From Enterococcus thailandicus (GTDB lineage Bacteria; Bacillota; Bacilli; Lactobacillales; Enterococcaceae): a stretch of DNA of 64,000 bases. Each line of letters begins with the position of its first letter. Positions within the stretch are counted from its first letter, which is position 1. Below the pieces are notes generated by a model. The model ran no database searches and was not told where the DNA came from. It was given only the letters and a program-made list of their open reading frames with translations. Shown piece after piece: positions 17,160 through 25,871 of the stretch. The DNA is taken from positions 1 through 64,000 of the forward strand of contig NZ_JXLE01000014.1 in assembly GCF_001886265.1 (NCBI RefSeq), written 5' to 3'. Position numbers and translations under genes: made by a program.

Positions 17160-18527
17160 TTGAAGGTCATCGTTATCGGCGGCTCACACGCTGGGATTGC
17201 CGCTAGTAAATTTTTAAAAAAATTAGACCCAACAACTACAGTATGCCTAATCGAAAAATCAAACGTACTTGGCTTTATACCAAGCAGTATCAATTTAATT
17301 TTTAAAGGGTTGTTTTCAGCCGACGAAATGGAAAAAGGGGAAGTTGGTGACCAAGAGACCCTTGAACACTTAGGAATCCAGTTATTACTTGAAACGACCG
17401 TTAAAAACATTGATTTGAAAAAGAAAGAAGTTTTTTATCAAGATAATGCAACTAAGCAAATTACTACAGAAACATTTGACAAACTGATTTTAGCCATGGG
17501 TTCCGATCGCTTTGCGCCATTGATTCCAGAATCAGAGGCGGTCCATTCAAGCATCATCACCTACAAAAGTCGCGCAAAAACCATTGAAGCTTATCAAAAA
17601 ATCAACGACAGCAATCAAATAGCAATCGTTGGTGCTGGCTTAATTGGCCTGGAACTAGCTAGCAGTCTAGCTACAAAATCGACTAAAAAAATTACAATCA
17701 TCGAGCAAATGAATCGCCCAGTATTTCGTTATTTTGATGAAGAAATCACTGATATTTTGCTACAACACATTCCTGAATCCATCGATTTACGATTATCAGA
17801 AAGTTTTAATCAATGTCAAACTGTCAAGATTGATGAACGTGAGCAATTAGAAGTTCAATTCTTCTCAGGACAAACCAAGCTGGTTGATGCTTGTGTCTTT
17901 GCCGTTAATCCCAAACCAGAAGTTGCCTTAGTTGAGGGTCTGGTGGATCTTGATTTCGATCAAACCATTTTAGTGAATGACTTTATGCAAACTTCTGATC
18001 CGGATGTCTATGCCATTGGTGATTTAATCAAACTGCCTTTTGGCTTCCATGGTGAACCAGCCTATCTCCCACTGATTGGTAATGCGCGAAAAACAGCACT
18101 TGTAGCTGCTAGTCATATTACTTTAGCAGATCCTAAGCCAATTCCAACCTCACAGCGATCGATTGGAACAGAAATTTTCGGCGTCTTTCTGGGTAGTTCT
18201 GGAATCACTCAAGACGAGGCTGATTTTTATGGATTAGAAACTTCGTCGATTACCAAAACTTATACGCACTTTTCGAACTATCATCCAGTCAAAGATTTCT
18301 TTGTAACCTTCAAAGTGCTGTACGATACGAAAACGAAACAGTTATTCGGCGCTCAACTGATAAGTAACCAAAAAGATATGTTGGACCTACTCAATGTTTT
18401 GACGCAAATGATTGTCGATCAAACCAAGGTGGACGACCTTGTGTTTTCTGAACTTTATTACAATCCAAAGCTTTCGCCTTCAACTAATTTTTTGGCTGAC
18501 CTTGGTTTAGAATCTTTACTCAAGTAA
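17160..18527 (+). CDS. Nox/Npx-like FAD flavoprotein lacking the redox cysteine
   Basis: A 455-residue two-dinucleotide-binding flavoprotein of the NADH oxidase / NADH peroxidase / CoA-disulfide reductase family. FAD motif VIGGSHAG is at 5-12, the NAD motif IVGAGLIGLELASSL around 160, and the second FAD motif DVYAIGD near 282. It aligns without gaps over the first 50 residues to what I recall of enterococcal NADH peroxidase (VIVLGSSHGG ... FISFLSCGM). At residue 42, where the family has the sulfenic-acid cysteine, this protein has Ser (GFIPSSI). His10 is kept. It therefore should not perform Cys-based peroxide or oxygen reduction, and may act as another NAD(P)H oxidoreductase. The start is TTG with GAAGGA upstream, directly at the regulator's stop codon. 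Confidence 0.87.
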   Translation: MKVIVIGGSHAGIAASKFLKKLDPTTTVCLIEKSNVLGFIPSSINLIFKGLFSADEMEKGEVGDQETLEHLGIQLLLETTVKNIDLKKKEVFYQDNATKQITTETFDKLILAMGSDRFAPLIPESEAVHSSIITYKSRAKTIEAYQKINDSNQIAIVGAGLIGLELASSLATKSTKKITIIEQMNRPVFRYFDEEITDILLQHIPESIDLRLSESFNQCQTVKIDEREQLEVQFFSGQTKLVDACVFAVNPKPEVALVEGLVDLDFDQTILVNDFMQTSDPDVYAIGDLIKLPFGFHGEPAYLPLIGNARKTALVAASHITLADPKPIPTSQRSIGTEIFGVFLGSSGITQDEADFYGLETSSITKTYTHFSNYHPVKDFFVTFKVLYDTKTKQLFGAQLISNQKDMLDLLNVLTQMIVDQTKVDDLVFSELYYNPKLSPSTNFLADLGLESLLK

Positions 18528-18575
18528 AAAAAGCAGTAACCCTAATCATTTTGTTTGGGGTTGCTGCTTTTTTGA
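18526..18575 (+). terminator. Terminator behind the flavoprotein gene
   Basis: The stem AAAAAAGCAGTAACCCTA pairs with TTGGGGTTGCTGCTTTTTT and has a T-run. It overlaps the stop codon. Confidence 0.85.
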
Positions 18576-18644
18576 CAAGGTAAAACCTCCAAATAATACG
18601 TAATTAAATGAATATTAAACCTTCTAATAAAAAATAAAATACTA

Positions 18645-18702
18645 AAAAACTGCCAACAAAGTTCAGACATCTGACTGTCCAACTTCGTTTGCAGTTTTTT
18701 GT
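18645..18702 (-). terminator. Terminator of the WxL cluster
   Basis: The arms AAAAACTGCCAACAAAGTTCAGACA and TGTCCAACTTCGTTTGCAGTTTTT pair with few mismatches, followed on the minus strand by a T-run. It lies just behind the last cluster gene. Confidence 0.8.
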
Positions 18703-18710
18703 ATAGAATC

Positions 18711-19769
18711 TTATTTCGTTTCTGTTTCCGATTCTTCCTCTTTTTTCCTTCTCTTAAGAAGAATAATCCAGAAGATTCCTAGCAGGATTACTCCAAGGAG
18801 AATTCCAAAGACTAGATAGATCCACATTGGAATAGTTGCTTTCTTACCGGCATCAATCGTTGCTTCGTTGATTTCTTTCGCTTGTTTAGCTGAAATTGTG
18901 AAGTTTTCATCAAAAATCCATTCATTGTCTTTCGCATCTGTTACACGCAGATGCAAGCTGTATTCACCAGCTGTTAACGGTTCTTTTTCCCAATCAATTG
19001 CAAAACGATAGGTTGAGTTTGGTGCTAATTGCATATCATTGTCATAAGTAACATGACGCACTTCTTTGTTCGTTTTACGATTTTTTACAGTTGCTTCATA
19101 TTTTAAGTGACCATAAGCATCCATAGTTGGATTGTCTAAAATAGCTACTACACTCGTTTTTCCAAATGAAATAGCAGGTTCCACTTTTTTTAACGTTAAC
19201 TTTCGTGGTACTTCTGTATCTGTTTCCGTTAATTTTAAACCTAAAATATAACCATAACTATTGACAATCCCTTTTTGGTCTTTAGCTGTTTCTTTCACTA
19301 CTTGAATTGCTGCTAAAATTTGACCATCAAATTGGTCTTTTGGCATTGTCAAAGTAATCGGTACTTCTTTGCTACTCTTTTTAGGAACAGTTACTGTATC
19401 TGCTACTTTGGCAATCGAATCAATTGCGTAAGGATAATCATTTTTCTCTGATTCTTTTTTCTCATTGTAATCAATAAATCCTTGGCTATTTGTGTATGCT
19501 TGATTGATGTTGATTTTATACGTTGACTCCGCGTTGGAAGTATTGTTGATCTTCACGTGAATCGTTTGTTCTTGTGCTGGTTCCATTCGTAAATCAAAAA
19601 AGCTTTTTTCTTTGTCGATTTGGTTCTCTGGAATGACTGCTTGGATATCATAGCCGACTTCACCAGCATCTTCTTGTGCAAATGTTGGCAATGGTGCTGT
19701 CAAAAGCAAACTCAACAACAAAAGGAAACTACTTACTATCTTTCGCGACTTCTTTATTTGTTTGAACAT
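18711..19769 (-). CDS. WxL-cluster protein with DUF916/DUF3324 domains (CscA-like)
   Basis: The 352-residue product has a signal peptide (SSFLLLLSLLLTAPLPTFAQ), two consecutive Ig-like domains and a C-terminal membrane anchor (IPMWIYLVFGILLGVILLGIFWIILL) with a KRRKK stop-transfer. The first domain (about 40-165, VIPENQIDKEKSFFDLRMEP ...) matches DUF916 and the second (about 170-300, LTLKKVEPAISFGKTSVVAILDNP) DUF3324. Such proteins are invariable members of WxL/Csc clusters and are thought to bind WxL partners at the cell surface. It is the last gene on the minus strand of the five-gene cluster. Confidence 0.9.
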   Translation of the reverse strand: MFKQIKKSRKIVSSFLLLLSLLLTAPLPTFAQEDAGEVGYDIQAVIPENQIDKEKSFFDLRMEPAQEQTIHVKINNTSNAESTYKININQAYTNSQGFIDYNEKKESEKNDYPYAIDSIAKVADTVTVPKKSSKEVPITLTMPKDQFDGQILAAIQVVKETAKDQKGIVNSYGYILGLKLTETDTEVPRKLTLKKVEPAISFGKTSVVAILDNPTMDAYGHLKYEATVKNRKTNKEVRHVTYDNDMQLAPNSTYRFAIDWEKEPLTAGEYSLHLRVTDAKDNEWIFDENFTISAKQAKEINEATIDAGKKATIPMWIYLVFGILLGVILLGIFWIILLKRRKKEEESETETK

Positions 19770-19803
19770 TCTTGATTTCTCCTTATTTTAAACATTGAAT
19801 AAA

Positions 19804-19830
19804 GAAGCCGCGCAAATGCGCAGCTCCTCG
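19804..19830 (-). terminator. Weak hairpin after the second WxL gene
   Basis: GCCGCGC (19807-19813) pairs with GCGCAGC (19818-19824), followed on the minus strand by TTCTTTATT. It may attenuate readthrough into the DUF916 gene. Confidence 0.45.
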
Positions 19831-19862
19831 TCATTCGTTCATTTATTACTTGTTGTTACTAA

Positions 19863-20465
19863 TTATTTTGCGTCTGCTGTGTTGTATAGTTGGTATTGGA
19901 TGCTTCCAGCTAATGTATCACCTGCAACTAATACACGATCTGCATCAGTAAAACCGATTGACACATTGTCAACAGCTGTTTCAATCAAACCAGTGTTGTT
20001 TGCAGCTGTTTTAGTAGCTTCAGCTTTCGCTACGATTCCTTCAGCACCTGTTGCAGCAACTTCTGTTCCATTAATTTGGAATGAATCAACGGTAAATTCT
20101 TTTGAATCAGAAGAACGAGTTAATTTATTAGAAGCAACGTTGGCTTTAACAGACCATTCACGATCGATACGGTCATTGAAGACTTCGATTGTTTCATCTG
20201 TTAAATCAGCAGTCAAGTTATATGTTGCATTTTGTAGTTTTGATTCGAAGTTATAGGCAGCTGGTACTTTTTCCAAAGTTAACATTTTTTGATCTGGATC
20301 TGTTGGGTCAAGAGGATCTGTTGGATCGTCGTTATCAGTGATGACAACTTCTGTAGGTGTTTCACCTTTTTGATCGACTACTTCTTGTGCTTGAACACTT
20401 GTTGCTCCTAAAGTTGCTAATACCATTGCGCTTAATGTCATACTTACGATTTTTGTGTTTTTCAT
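19863..20465 (-). CDS. WxL-domain cell-surface protein
   Basis: A 200-residue secreted protein with a signal peptide ending VQAQ (about residue 27). A short Asp/Pro-Thr linker (DNDDPTDPLDPTDPD) precedes a C-terminal WxL domain of about 140 residues. The first signature motif is REWSVKANV (W-S-V). The second, normally with Trp, reads SIQYQLYNT, with Tyr in its place. WxL domains bind peptidoglycan non-covalently. AAAGGAG lies before the ATG. It sits between the other small WxL gene and the DUF916 gene, as in lactobacillar Csc clusters. Confidence 0.88.
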   Translation of the reverse strand: MKNTKIVSMTLSAMVLATLGATSVQAQEVVDQKGETPTEVVITDNDDPTDPLDPTDPDQKMLTLEKVPAAYNFESKLQNATYNLTADLTDETIEVFNDRIDREWSVKANVASNKLTRSSDSKEFTVDSFQINGTEVAATGAEGIVAKAEATKTAANNTGLIETAVDNVSIGFTDADRVLVAGDTLAGSIQYQLYNTADAK

Positions 20466-20515
20466 TTTAATAATCTCCTTTAAATTTGATTGTTATAAAA
20501 AATTAGTTATAAAAA

Positions 20516-21082
20516 CTAATCTATTTCCGGTGTATTTAACAAAGTAACTAATTGTTTGCCAACAAACTCCCCAGTAGGTAAATCCGCTGGCAGTTCCAAA
20601 TGAATCTTTTGTTTATCAATTTGATAATAGTACTCAGTTGATTGAGAAGAATAAGCTTCTAAGATTGTCCCAGCCTCATTTGGATCGGCAGCGATTTTCT
20701 GCGGTGTAGCCTGAACGACTTCACCGGATTGATTCGTGCTTAATTTTCCTCGTCCGAGTAATACTTTCACTTGGTATTCTTGACCGTTTGTAAATGTTGA
20801 AAGCTGATAGGTCAATTGCCAAGGGCTTTTTTTATTTTCCCGTTGGTCCCTGACAGCAATCAATAGGTCACTAGTTGCTTGAATCTCTTGTTCGTGAGCG
20901 GACTTTTGATAGGTTCCAAAAGTTGGCGCAGTCACTTTTTCTAACTTGATTGGGCTTTCCACAATCGTGACATTCATCGGTGTCTGATCTTCTTCTCCTA
21001 AAATTTCTTGAGCAAAAGCTGGAGTTGGGAGCAAAAGACAAAGTAGTAATCCGATGAAAATAAACTCAATTCGTTTCTTCAT
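20516..21082 (-). CDS. Small WxL-domain surface protein
   Basis: A 188-residue secreted protein with a signal peptide (FIFIGLLLCLLLPTPAFAQ). The mature part is almost entirely a WxL domain: IAVRDQRENKKSPWQLTYQ carries the first WxL motif (W-Q-L). The C-terminal motif is reduced to FVGKQLVTLLNTPE, without Trp. It overlaps the preceding small anchor gene by 17 bases, with GGAGG inside that gene, implying translational coupling. Presumed to bind the cell wall together with the cluster's lectin-like protein. Confidence 0.85.
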   Translation of the reverse strand: MKKRIEFIFIGLLLCLLLPTPAFAQEILGEEDQTPMNVTIVESPIKLEKVTAPTFGTYQKSAHEQEIQATSDLLIAVRDQRENKKSPWQLTYQLSTFTNGQEYQVKVLLGRGKLSTNQSGEVVQATPQKIAADPNEAGTILEAYSSQSTEYYYQIDKQKIHLELPADLPTGEFVGKQLVTLLNTPEID

Positions 21083-21371
21083 CTTCGTCTCGCCTCCTTC
21101 TCAACCAGAAAATCAAGAACACCACTCCGATGAATAATGTGCCAATAAACGAAAGAATAAATACGCTAGTTTCGTTGGTCTTAGGCAGTAATGAATGATT
21201 CTTATTTCCATCTATTACTCCAGGTTGTTCATTTTTTTCATTGACGATCCGAAAAGTGACTTGCTGTTCATCCATATCAAAGTTAGGTTGCTCACTGGCA
21301 AAAGTATCCAGACTGCTAAATAGAAAAAGTCCAAATACGATCATCAAGCTCTGAATGATTCTTTTTTTCAT
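21066..21371 (-). CDS. Small sortase-anchored protein of the WxL cluster
   Basis: A 101-residue precursor with a signal peptide (IIQSLMIVFGLFLFSSLDTFAS), a mature stretch of only about 40 residues, the sorting motif LPKTN, a hydrophobic span (VFILSFIGTLFIGVVFLIFWL) and an RRRR tail. This matches CscD of Csc clusters, a minimal wall-anchored partner. The fifth residue of the sorting motif is Asn instead of Gly, a variant that may be read by a dedicated or relaxed sortase. No sortase gene is nearby. Confidence 0.88.
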   Translation of the reverse strand: MKKRIIQSLMIVFGLFLFSSLDTFASEQPNFDMDEQQVTFRIVNEKNEQPGVIDGNKNHSLLPKTNETSVFILSFIGTLFIGVVFLIFWLRRRRDEDEETN

Positions 21372-21383
21372 TCCTTCGCCCCC

Positions 21384-24293
21384 CTACTCTGGTACTTCTG
21401 TGTCGTAAAGGTTCCACTTCACGACAGCTTTACCACTGTAATCGCCGACACGCATATAATTACCACTTTGAAGTAAGACACCTTCTGATTCATTCCATGT
21501 TTTAGTCGTCATAAAGTCCGTTGGTGTCACGTCCCCTTTGCGCATAACAAGCACAGGGTCTGACATGATTGTTTGTTCGGCACTTGAGGCATCCTTTTTA
21601 AAGACGAAATCAAATGGTGCAGTAGCATCTGTCAACTCAGCCTGTACATATAATGACCAAGTTGAGGTATCTTCGCGACTGTCAAAGACACTGAGCGTCA
21701 TTGGGTTCCCGCTATCCCTAGCCAAGGTTCCTTTTGATTCACTCGCTTTTCTTCCCGTCCAACTCAACATGTCTGGTGCAGTCTCAAAGGAAAGCTTTCC
21801 AGTAACATCTAATTTCAATTTCAACGTTTGAACTTCGTCGCCACGTTTCATGGTAATCGTATAATCGTTCACCCCTGGAACAATTTTATCTGCAGGAATA
21901 TGCCAGCTATGGCTATTAAACTCGGTTGAACCTGTTGTGACAATTTGAGCGAACTCATTTGTTGCATCAGGATCATTTCGATTGATTGTGAAATTTAAAA
22001 TATCACCATCATCTTCATCTTTCCAATAGAAAGTTAAATCATAACCATCTGCTACTTCTGAGCGATCTTTTGTTTCTGTTTTTTCAGTCACTACATTAGG
22101 TGTTTCCCAAGATAAAACTGTTGGGTGTTCCGGTTGTGGTACAACCCAGTAGGCTACTTCATCGCCATGGAAGTTAAGCAAGCCACCTACGTTATTTTCC
22201 CTAGCAGTAATCTGGCTTTCAAAATATGTTTTTTTCCTATCACCTTTTGCTTTTAATGAAGCAGTGAATTCCAGTGTAACTTTTTTCCCGATACCAACTG
22301 CGATACTGGGTGAAAATGTTACAGTGACGTTTCCATTGGCATCAACAGTTCCAGATGCTCCAACAACCTCTTTTCCATCCACTTTTATTGCTTTGATTCC
22401 TTTAGAAATATCATAGATTGCCGTATCTAATGTTGCATGCCAAGTTGTAATGTCGTATACGTCTTCAGCAGCAGAGTCAATTGCAAACGTTGATTTTAGT
22501 GTAACGTCATCACCATATTGTGCAGATGGTAATGACTCTGAGTATTGATCTTCTGGCGTATCCTTTGAATCAACAATTGAGGTACCATTGGCAACCACAT
22601 CATTTGTGACTGTTGCACCTAAATCTACTGGAACTTGGGTGAAGACAAATTTTGTTTGACCACTAGACTCCCCATTTGCTGCGGTGAATCCCCAGTAGGC
22701 TTTTCCTTCATTTGCACTTAAATTTAATCCTTTATCAGAGTTCAAGGTATCCCATGGAATATTAACTGTTGGTGTTTTTGCACCTGTGATCGGATTTTCT
22801 AAATAATAACTAAATTGATTACTTGATTTAACAAAGTTATAGCGAAACTCATACCAAGTTCCATCTTTTACATTATCGGCTACATAATCATTCATATACT
22901 GAATATCTTTATGATAGACTTTTGCTTTATTACCATCACTCCAGCTTTCGTCTCCAAAAAAATTTCCCTCTGATCGATAGGTAAATTTATAATCTCCTGG
23001 TAAATTCCATGCCATATGCGGTACTTTCTGTGCATTACTTTGTTTGTCAAATATCCCGTCGCCACCAGTATTTGCATATAAATCAAATTCAATCGCAACT
23101 GAATTTTTAATAGCATGATAGTCAGGATACCGTAGTGCTCCAAAAAGTGATGGCTTATATGCATTTGTTCCGCCATAAACACCTAAGTTTTGTCCATCAG
23201 AATATGCATTTGCTGTTGTTAGTGCCTGATCTTTTGCCGCATCATTATGCATGACAAAAGCAAAGCCGTCTGCTTGTTCCGTTCCAAAGTTCACATACGT
23301 TCTTCCGTGAAAGTCTTGATTAAAATCTAAACGATATTTATAGTTAGACCAAACACCGACAGCACGATTGCTTCCTGAAAGAGAAATTTCATCATAAGGC
23401 ATCCCATTGTTCTGATCAGATGGGCCAGGTTTAACTATGTCACCTACGCTAAAATTCGGGTCGTAATGTCCATCCTTATCAGGTCGGCTCTTTCCAACGG
23501 TTGAAAAAATACCATCTAATTGAATCGCACCTTTTGGAACAACTGGATTTCCGGTTCCTAATCCTGCTCGTGCTAAGCTACTTCTTGCCGCAACTGCCGG
23601 TGCCACAGCACGTTGTGTTGTTGAACCAGAAGTGTTCTTCGTACTTTCAGATGTTTTCGTAGTCGATGAACTCGTGGCTGATTCAGCAGAACTTGTCATT
23701 TCAGTCGTTTCACTGGCAGTTTCTTCTACTTCGCTTGTCGAGCTTTCAGTAGCTGTTGTCGATTCTTCTGTTGTGTTCGTTTCCTCGCTGCTTGTTTCTT
23801 CTGTTGCCGTAAAAGAAAAATCATACGTTTCTTTCTGGTTCAATAAAAGTTGCTGTTCCCCCTCATTTATCACTGGGGAAATTTTCAACGTGTAATCGAA
23901 TTGCTGGGGAATTTTTTTTGTTTGGATCTCGAGTTGCATTGTTTGAGCTTGCTGATTATTTTCACCAATTTGATAAATACCATTTTTATCTGGTTGTACT
24001 TGTTGCTCTTTATCTGGTTGGTAAACACTAAGCACATCAGTAGGTTCAGTAACAGTGAAAGTCATTTGTCGATTCATTTCAGACGATGATTTTTCAATCA
24101 ATACAGTCCAAACAAGATTACCAGATTCGACTTGTTCAACTTTTTGGAGCGAAACATTGCCAACTTGGTTCTGATTTTCTTGCGCACTTTCTGTCGTCAC
24201 AGCCTGAACGATTTCTGGCGAAGCCAACATTGTCGGTGCAATGAATAGTGAAACTGTTGCTTGTAAGACCAACATTTTCGTAAACTTTTTCAC
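21384..24293 (-). CDS. Large secreted protein with L-type lectin-like domain (WxL cluster)
   Basis: The 969-residue product starts at GTG behind GGAGGAG. A signal peptide runs to about residue 31. A beta-rich domain follows to about 165, then a Ser/Thr/Glu-rich linker (about 168-225). An L-type lectin-like domain (about 250-565) carries VYLDF-like strands such as FHGRTYVNFGTEQADGFAFVMHND, typical of bacterial legume-lectin folds. Several C-terminal Ig-like repeats complete it. No LPxTG motif or transmembrane anchor is seen. One segment (LSWETPN, SLYVQAELTDATAPFDFVFKKD ... KAVVKWNLYDTEVPE) at the C-terminus reads like a WxL domain: DSREDTSTWSLYVQ supplies the first motif and VVKWNLYDTEVP the second. 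So it is a large WxL protein with an adhesin head. First gene of the cluster. Confidence 0.88.
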   Translation of the reverse strand: MKKFTKMLVLQATVSLFIAPTMLASPEIVQAVTTESAQENQNQVGNVSLQKVEQVESGNLVWTVLIEKSSSEMNRQMTFTVTEPTDVLSVYQPDKEQQVQPDKNGIYQIGENNQQAQTMQLEIQTKKIPQQFDYTLKISPVINEGEQQLLLNQKETYDFSFTATEETSSEETNTTEESTTATESSTSEVEETASETTEMTSSAESATSSSTTKTSESTKNTSGSTTQRAVAPAVAARSSLARAGLGTGNPVVPKGAIQLDGIFSTVGKSRPDKDGHYDPNFSVGDIVKPGPSDQNNGMPYDEISLSGSNRAVGVWSNYKYRLDFNQDFHGRTYVNFGTEQADGFAFVMHNDAAKDQALTTANAYSDGQNLGVYGGTNAYKPSLFGALRYPDYHAIKNSVAIEFDLYANTGGDGIFDKQSNAQKVPHMAWNLPGDYKFTYRSEGNFFGDESWSDGNKAKVYHKDIQYMNDYVADNVKDGTWYEFRYNFVKSSNQFSYYLENPITGAKTPTVNIPWDTLNSDKGLNLSANEGKAYWGFTAANGESSGQTKFVFTQVPVDLGATVTNDVVANGTSIVDSKDTPEDQYSESLPSAQYGDDVTLKSTFAIDSAAEDVYDITTWHATLDTAIYDISKGIKAIKVDGKEVVGASGTVDANGNVTVTFSPSIAVGIGKKVTLEFTASLKAKGDRKKTYFESQITARENNVGGLLNFHGDEVAYWVVPQPEHPTVLSWETPNVVTEKTETKDRSEVADGYDLTFYWKDEDDGDILNFTINRNDPDATNEFAQIVTTGSTEFNSHSWHIPADKIVPGVNDYTITMKRGDEVQTLKLKLDVTGKLSFETAPDMLSWTGRKASESKGTLARDSGNPMTLSVFDSREDTSTWSLYVQAELTDATAPFDFVFKKDASSAEQTIMSDPVLVMRKGDVTPTDFMTTKTWNESEGVLLQSGNYMRVGDYSGKAVVKWNLYDTEVPE

Positions 24294-24571
24294 TTTTTCT
24301 CCTCCCTTCTGCTCATTTTACTGTTTTGATTTTGTGCATAAACGAATTAAGCACACAGAACATTGGTTTATTCTATATGCTTAGTATATTTATTTTTTCT
24401 GTAAATTTTTATCAGATTTTTTTCATTTTTTTAAAAAACGTGAGAATTTTATTAACAAAACGTTTCAAAACCAGCCTTAAAACGACTAATATAAAGTAAG
24501 AGAATGCTTCTTCCACTCATTGAAAATGAACGTATATCTGGTTTTTTTCACAAAAAAGGTCGTGTATCTAA

Positions 24572-25155
24572 ATGAAAAGAAATACGCAAACAAAAGAAAA
24601 AATCAAAAAATCGTTTATCCAGCTCATTAACGAAAAGGTTTTGAATCAATGACAGTAAGTGACATTGCAAAGCAGTCTCAGATCAACAGAGGAACTTTTT
24701 ATCTTCATTACGTCGATAAATATGATCTAATGGAAAAATTAGAAATGGAAGCTATTTATGACCTCAAACAAATTTTGTTATTAGATACAAACCCTAAAAA
24801 TTTGGAAGATCCTATCCAATTGATTCCTTATGAATCTATTTTGCACGCACTTATCTACATAAAAAATGATTTTGAGTTTATTCAGGCTTTAGCTAGTGAA
24901 GGTGGCGATCCACATTTTATGCAGATGGTCAAAGATATTTTAAATGAACTGGTTCTTTCAAAATTAGATAAGTCCAAAAGTCTTCAATTTTCTCGTAAAA
25001 ATTTACCCGACGATTACGCCAAAGAAATTTTATTATCCAGTATTGTCGGCGTTGTCAATTTATGGATCAAAAAAGGTGGAGAAGAAACACCAGAACAAAT
25101 TGCGACTATTATTACCAAAGCAAAAGAAATCTCCCCTTATGAACTTTTACTTTAA
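24572..25155 (+). pseudogene. TetR-family regulator disrupted by a -1 frameshift
   Basis: A TetR/AcrR regulator is encoded in two frames. From the ATG at 24572, 26 codons give MKRNTQTKEKIKKSFIQLINEK and then run to TGA at 24650. The next frame, usable from ATG 24649, continues as MTVSDIAKQSQINRGTFYLHYVDKYDLM. Adding one A to the AAAA run at 24633-24636 restores the classic TetR sequence NEKGFESMTVSDIA. The frameshift could be a mutation, a sequencing error in a short homopolymer, or slippage. The ORF from 24649 alone would lack helix 1 of the DNA-binding domain. The gene is divergent from the WxL cluster and is its most likely regulator. Confidence 0.8.
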
Positions 25156-25166
25156 AGCACAAGTCT

Positions 25167-25215
25167 CTTGAGAGTGAGATAAAACTGGAAAACCGGTCAT
25201 TCTCAGCACATTTTT
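25167..25215 (+). terminator. Hairpin behind tetR
   Basis: TGAGAGTGA pairs with TCATTCTCA around an inner ACTGG AAAA CCGGT hairpin, followed by ACATTTTT. It is a terminator-like structure of a kind common between lactobacillalean genes. Confidence 0.55.
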
Positions 25216-25221
25216 CAATTT

Positions 25222-25270
25222 AAAAAACGTCTAAAATCAACGTTTTCAAAATGAATTTTAGGCATTTTTT
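25222..25270. terminator. Second hairpin between tetR and rplS
   Basis: AAAAAACGTCTAAAATC pairs imperfectly with GAATTTTAGGCATTTTTT, with a T-run on either strand. Confidence 0.5.
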
Positions 25271-25334
25271 CTATTTTGGCTACTTTTTCCAGACTAAAGA
25301 TACTCTTTGTAAAAGCAGAGTCCAATTTAATACA

Positions 25335-25364
25335 AAAAAAGAGTCCTTGCTTAAGCAAGGACTC
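25335..25364 (-). terminator. rplS operon terminator
   Basis: A perfect inverted repeat, GAGTCCTTGCTT / AAGCAAGGACTC (25341-25364), is followed on the minus strand by seven T. Confidence 0.88.
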
Positions 25365-25383
25365 AGATTTGTCGAATAATAAA

Positions 25384-25731
25384 TTAACGACGGATTTCTT
25401 TGATACGAGCAGCTTTTCCGTGTAATGCACGTAAGTAGTACAATTTTGCACGACGTACTTTACCATAACGAACTACTTCGATTTGAGCAACACGTGGTGT
25501 GTGTACTGGGAATGTACGTTCAACGCCCACTCCGTTAGAAATTTTACGAACTGTGTAAGTTTCGCTGATTCCAGCACCACGGCGTTTGATTACAACACCT
25601 TCAAATAACTGGATACGTTCGCGTGAACCTTCGACAACTTTCGCGTGAACACGTACAGTGTCACCAGGGCGGAAAGCTGGGATGTCAGAACGTAGTTGTT
25701 CTTTTGTTAATTCTTCGATTAATGGATTCAT
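25384..25731 (-). CDS. rplS: 50S ribosomal protein L19
   Basis: The 115-residue L19 is recognised throughout ([28 protein letters not shown] ... [15 protein letters not shown] ... [24 protein letters not shown]). It sits at the 30S-50S interface. Last gene of the rimM-trmD-rplS unit, with GGAGAAG before the ATG and its own strong terminator. Confidence 0.98.
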   Translation of the reverse strand: MNPLIEELTKEQLRSDIPAFRPGDTVRVHAKVVEGSRERIQLFEGVVIKRRGAGISETYTVRKISNGVGVERTFPVHTPRVAQIEVVRYGKVRRAKLYYLRALHGKAARIKEIRR

Positions 25732-25830
25732 GTTTTCTTCTCCTTATTCCAAACATTCTTATGAGTGAACTCACAGCGGAACATCGTAATAGTTAAGTGC
25801 TTTGCACTCACCATAAAATATTATCACACT
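25732..25830 (-). promoter_or_regulatory. Probable L19 leader (rplS mRNA leader)
   Basis: The 140 bases between trmD and rplS contain a structured segment on the minus strand, with TGAGTGCAAAGCACTTA and GATGTTCCGCTGTGAGTTCACTCATAAG read just ahead of the Shine-Dalgarno. The sequence and position resemble the L19 ribosomal leader of Firmicutes. This is from memory of the motif; a covariance search would decide. Confidence 0.5.
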
Positions 25831-25871
25831 ATCAAATGAGTGTAAAGTAAATTTTCATGACAAACAGTATT

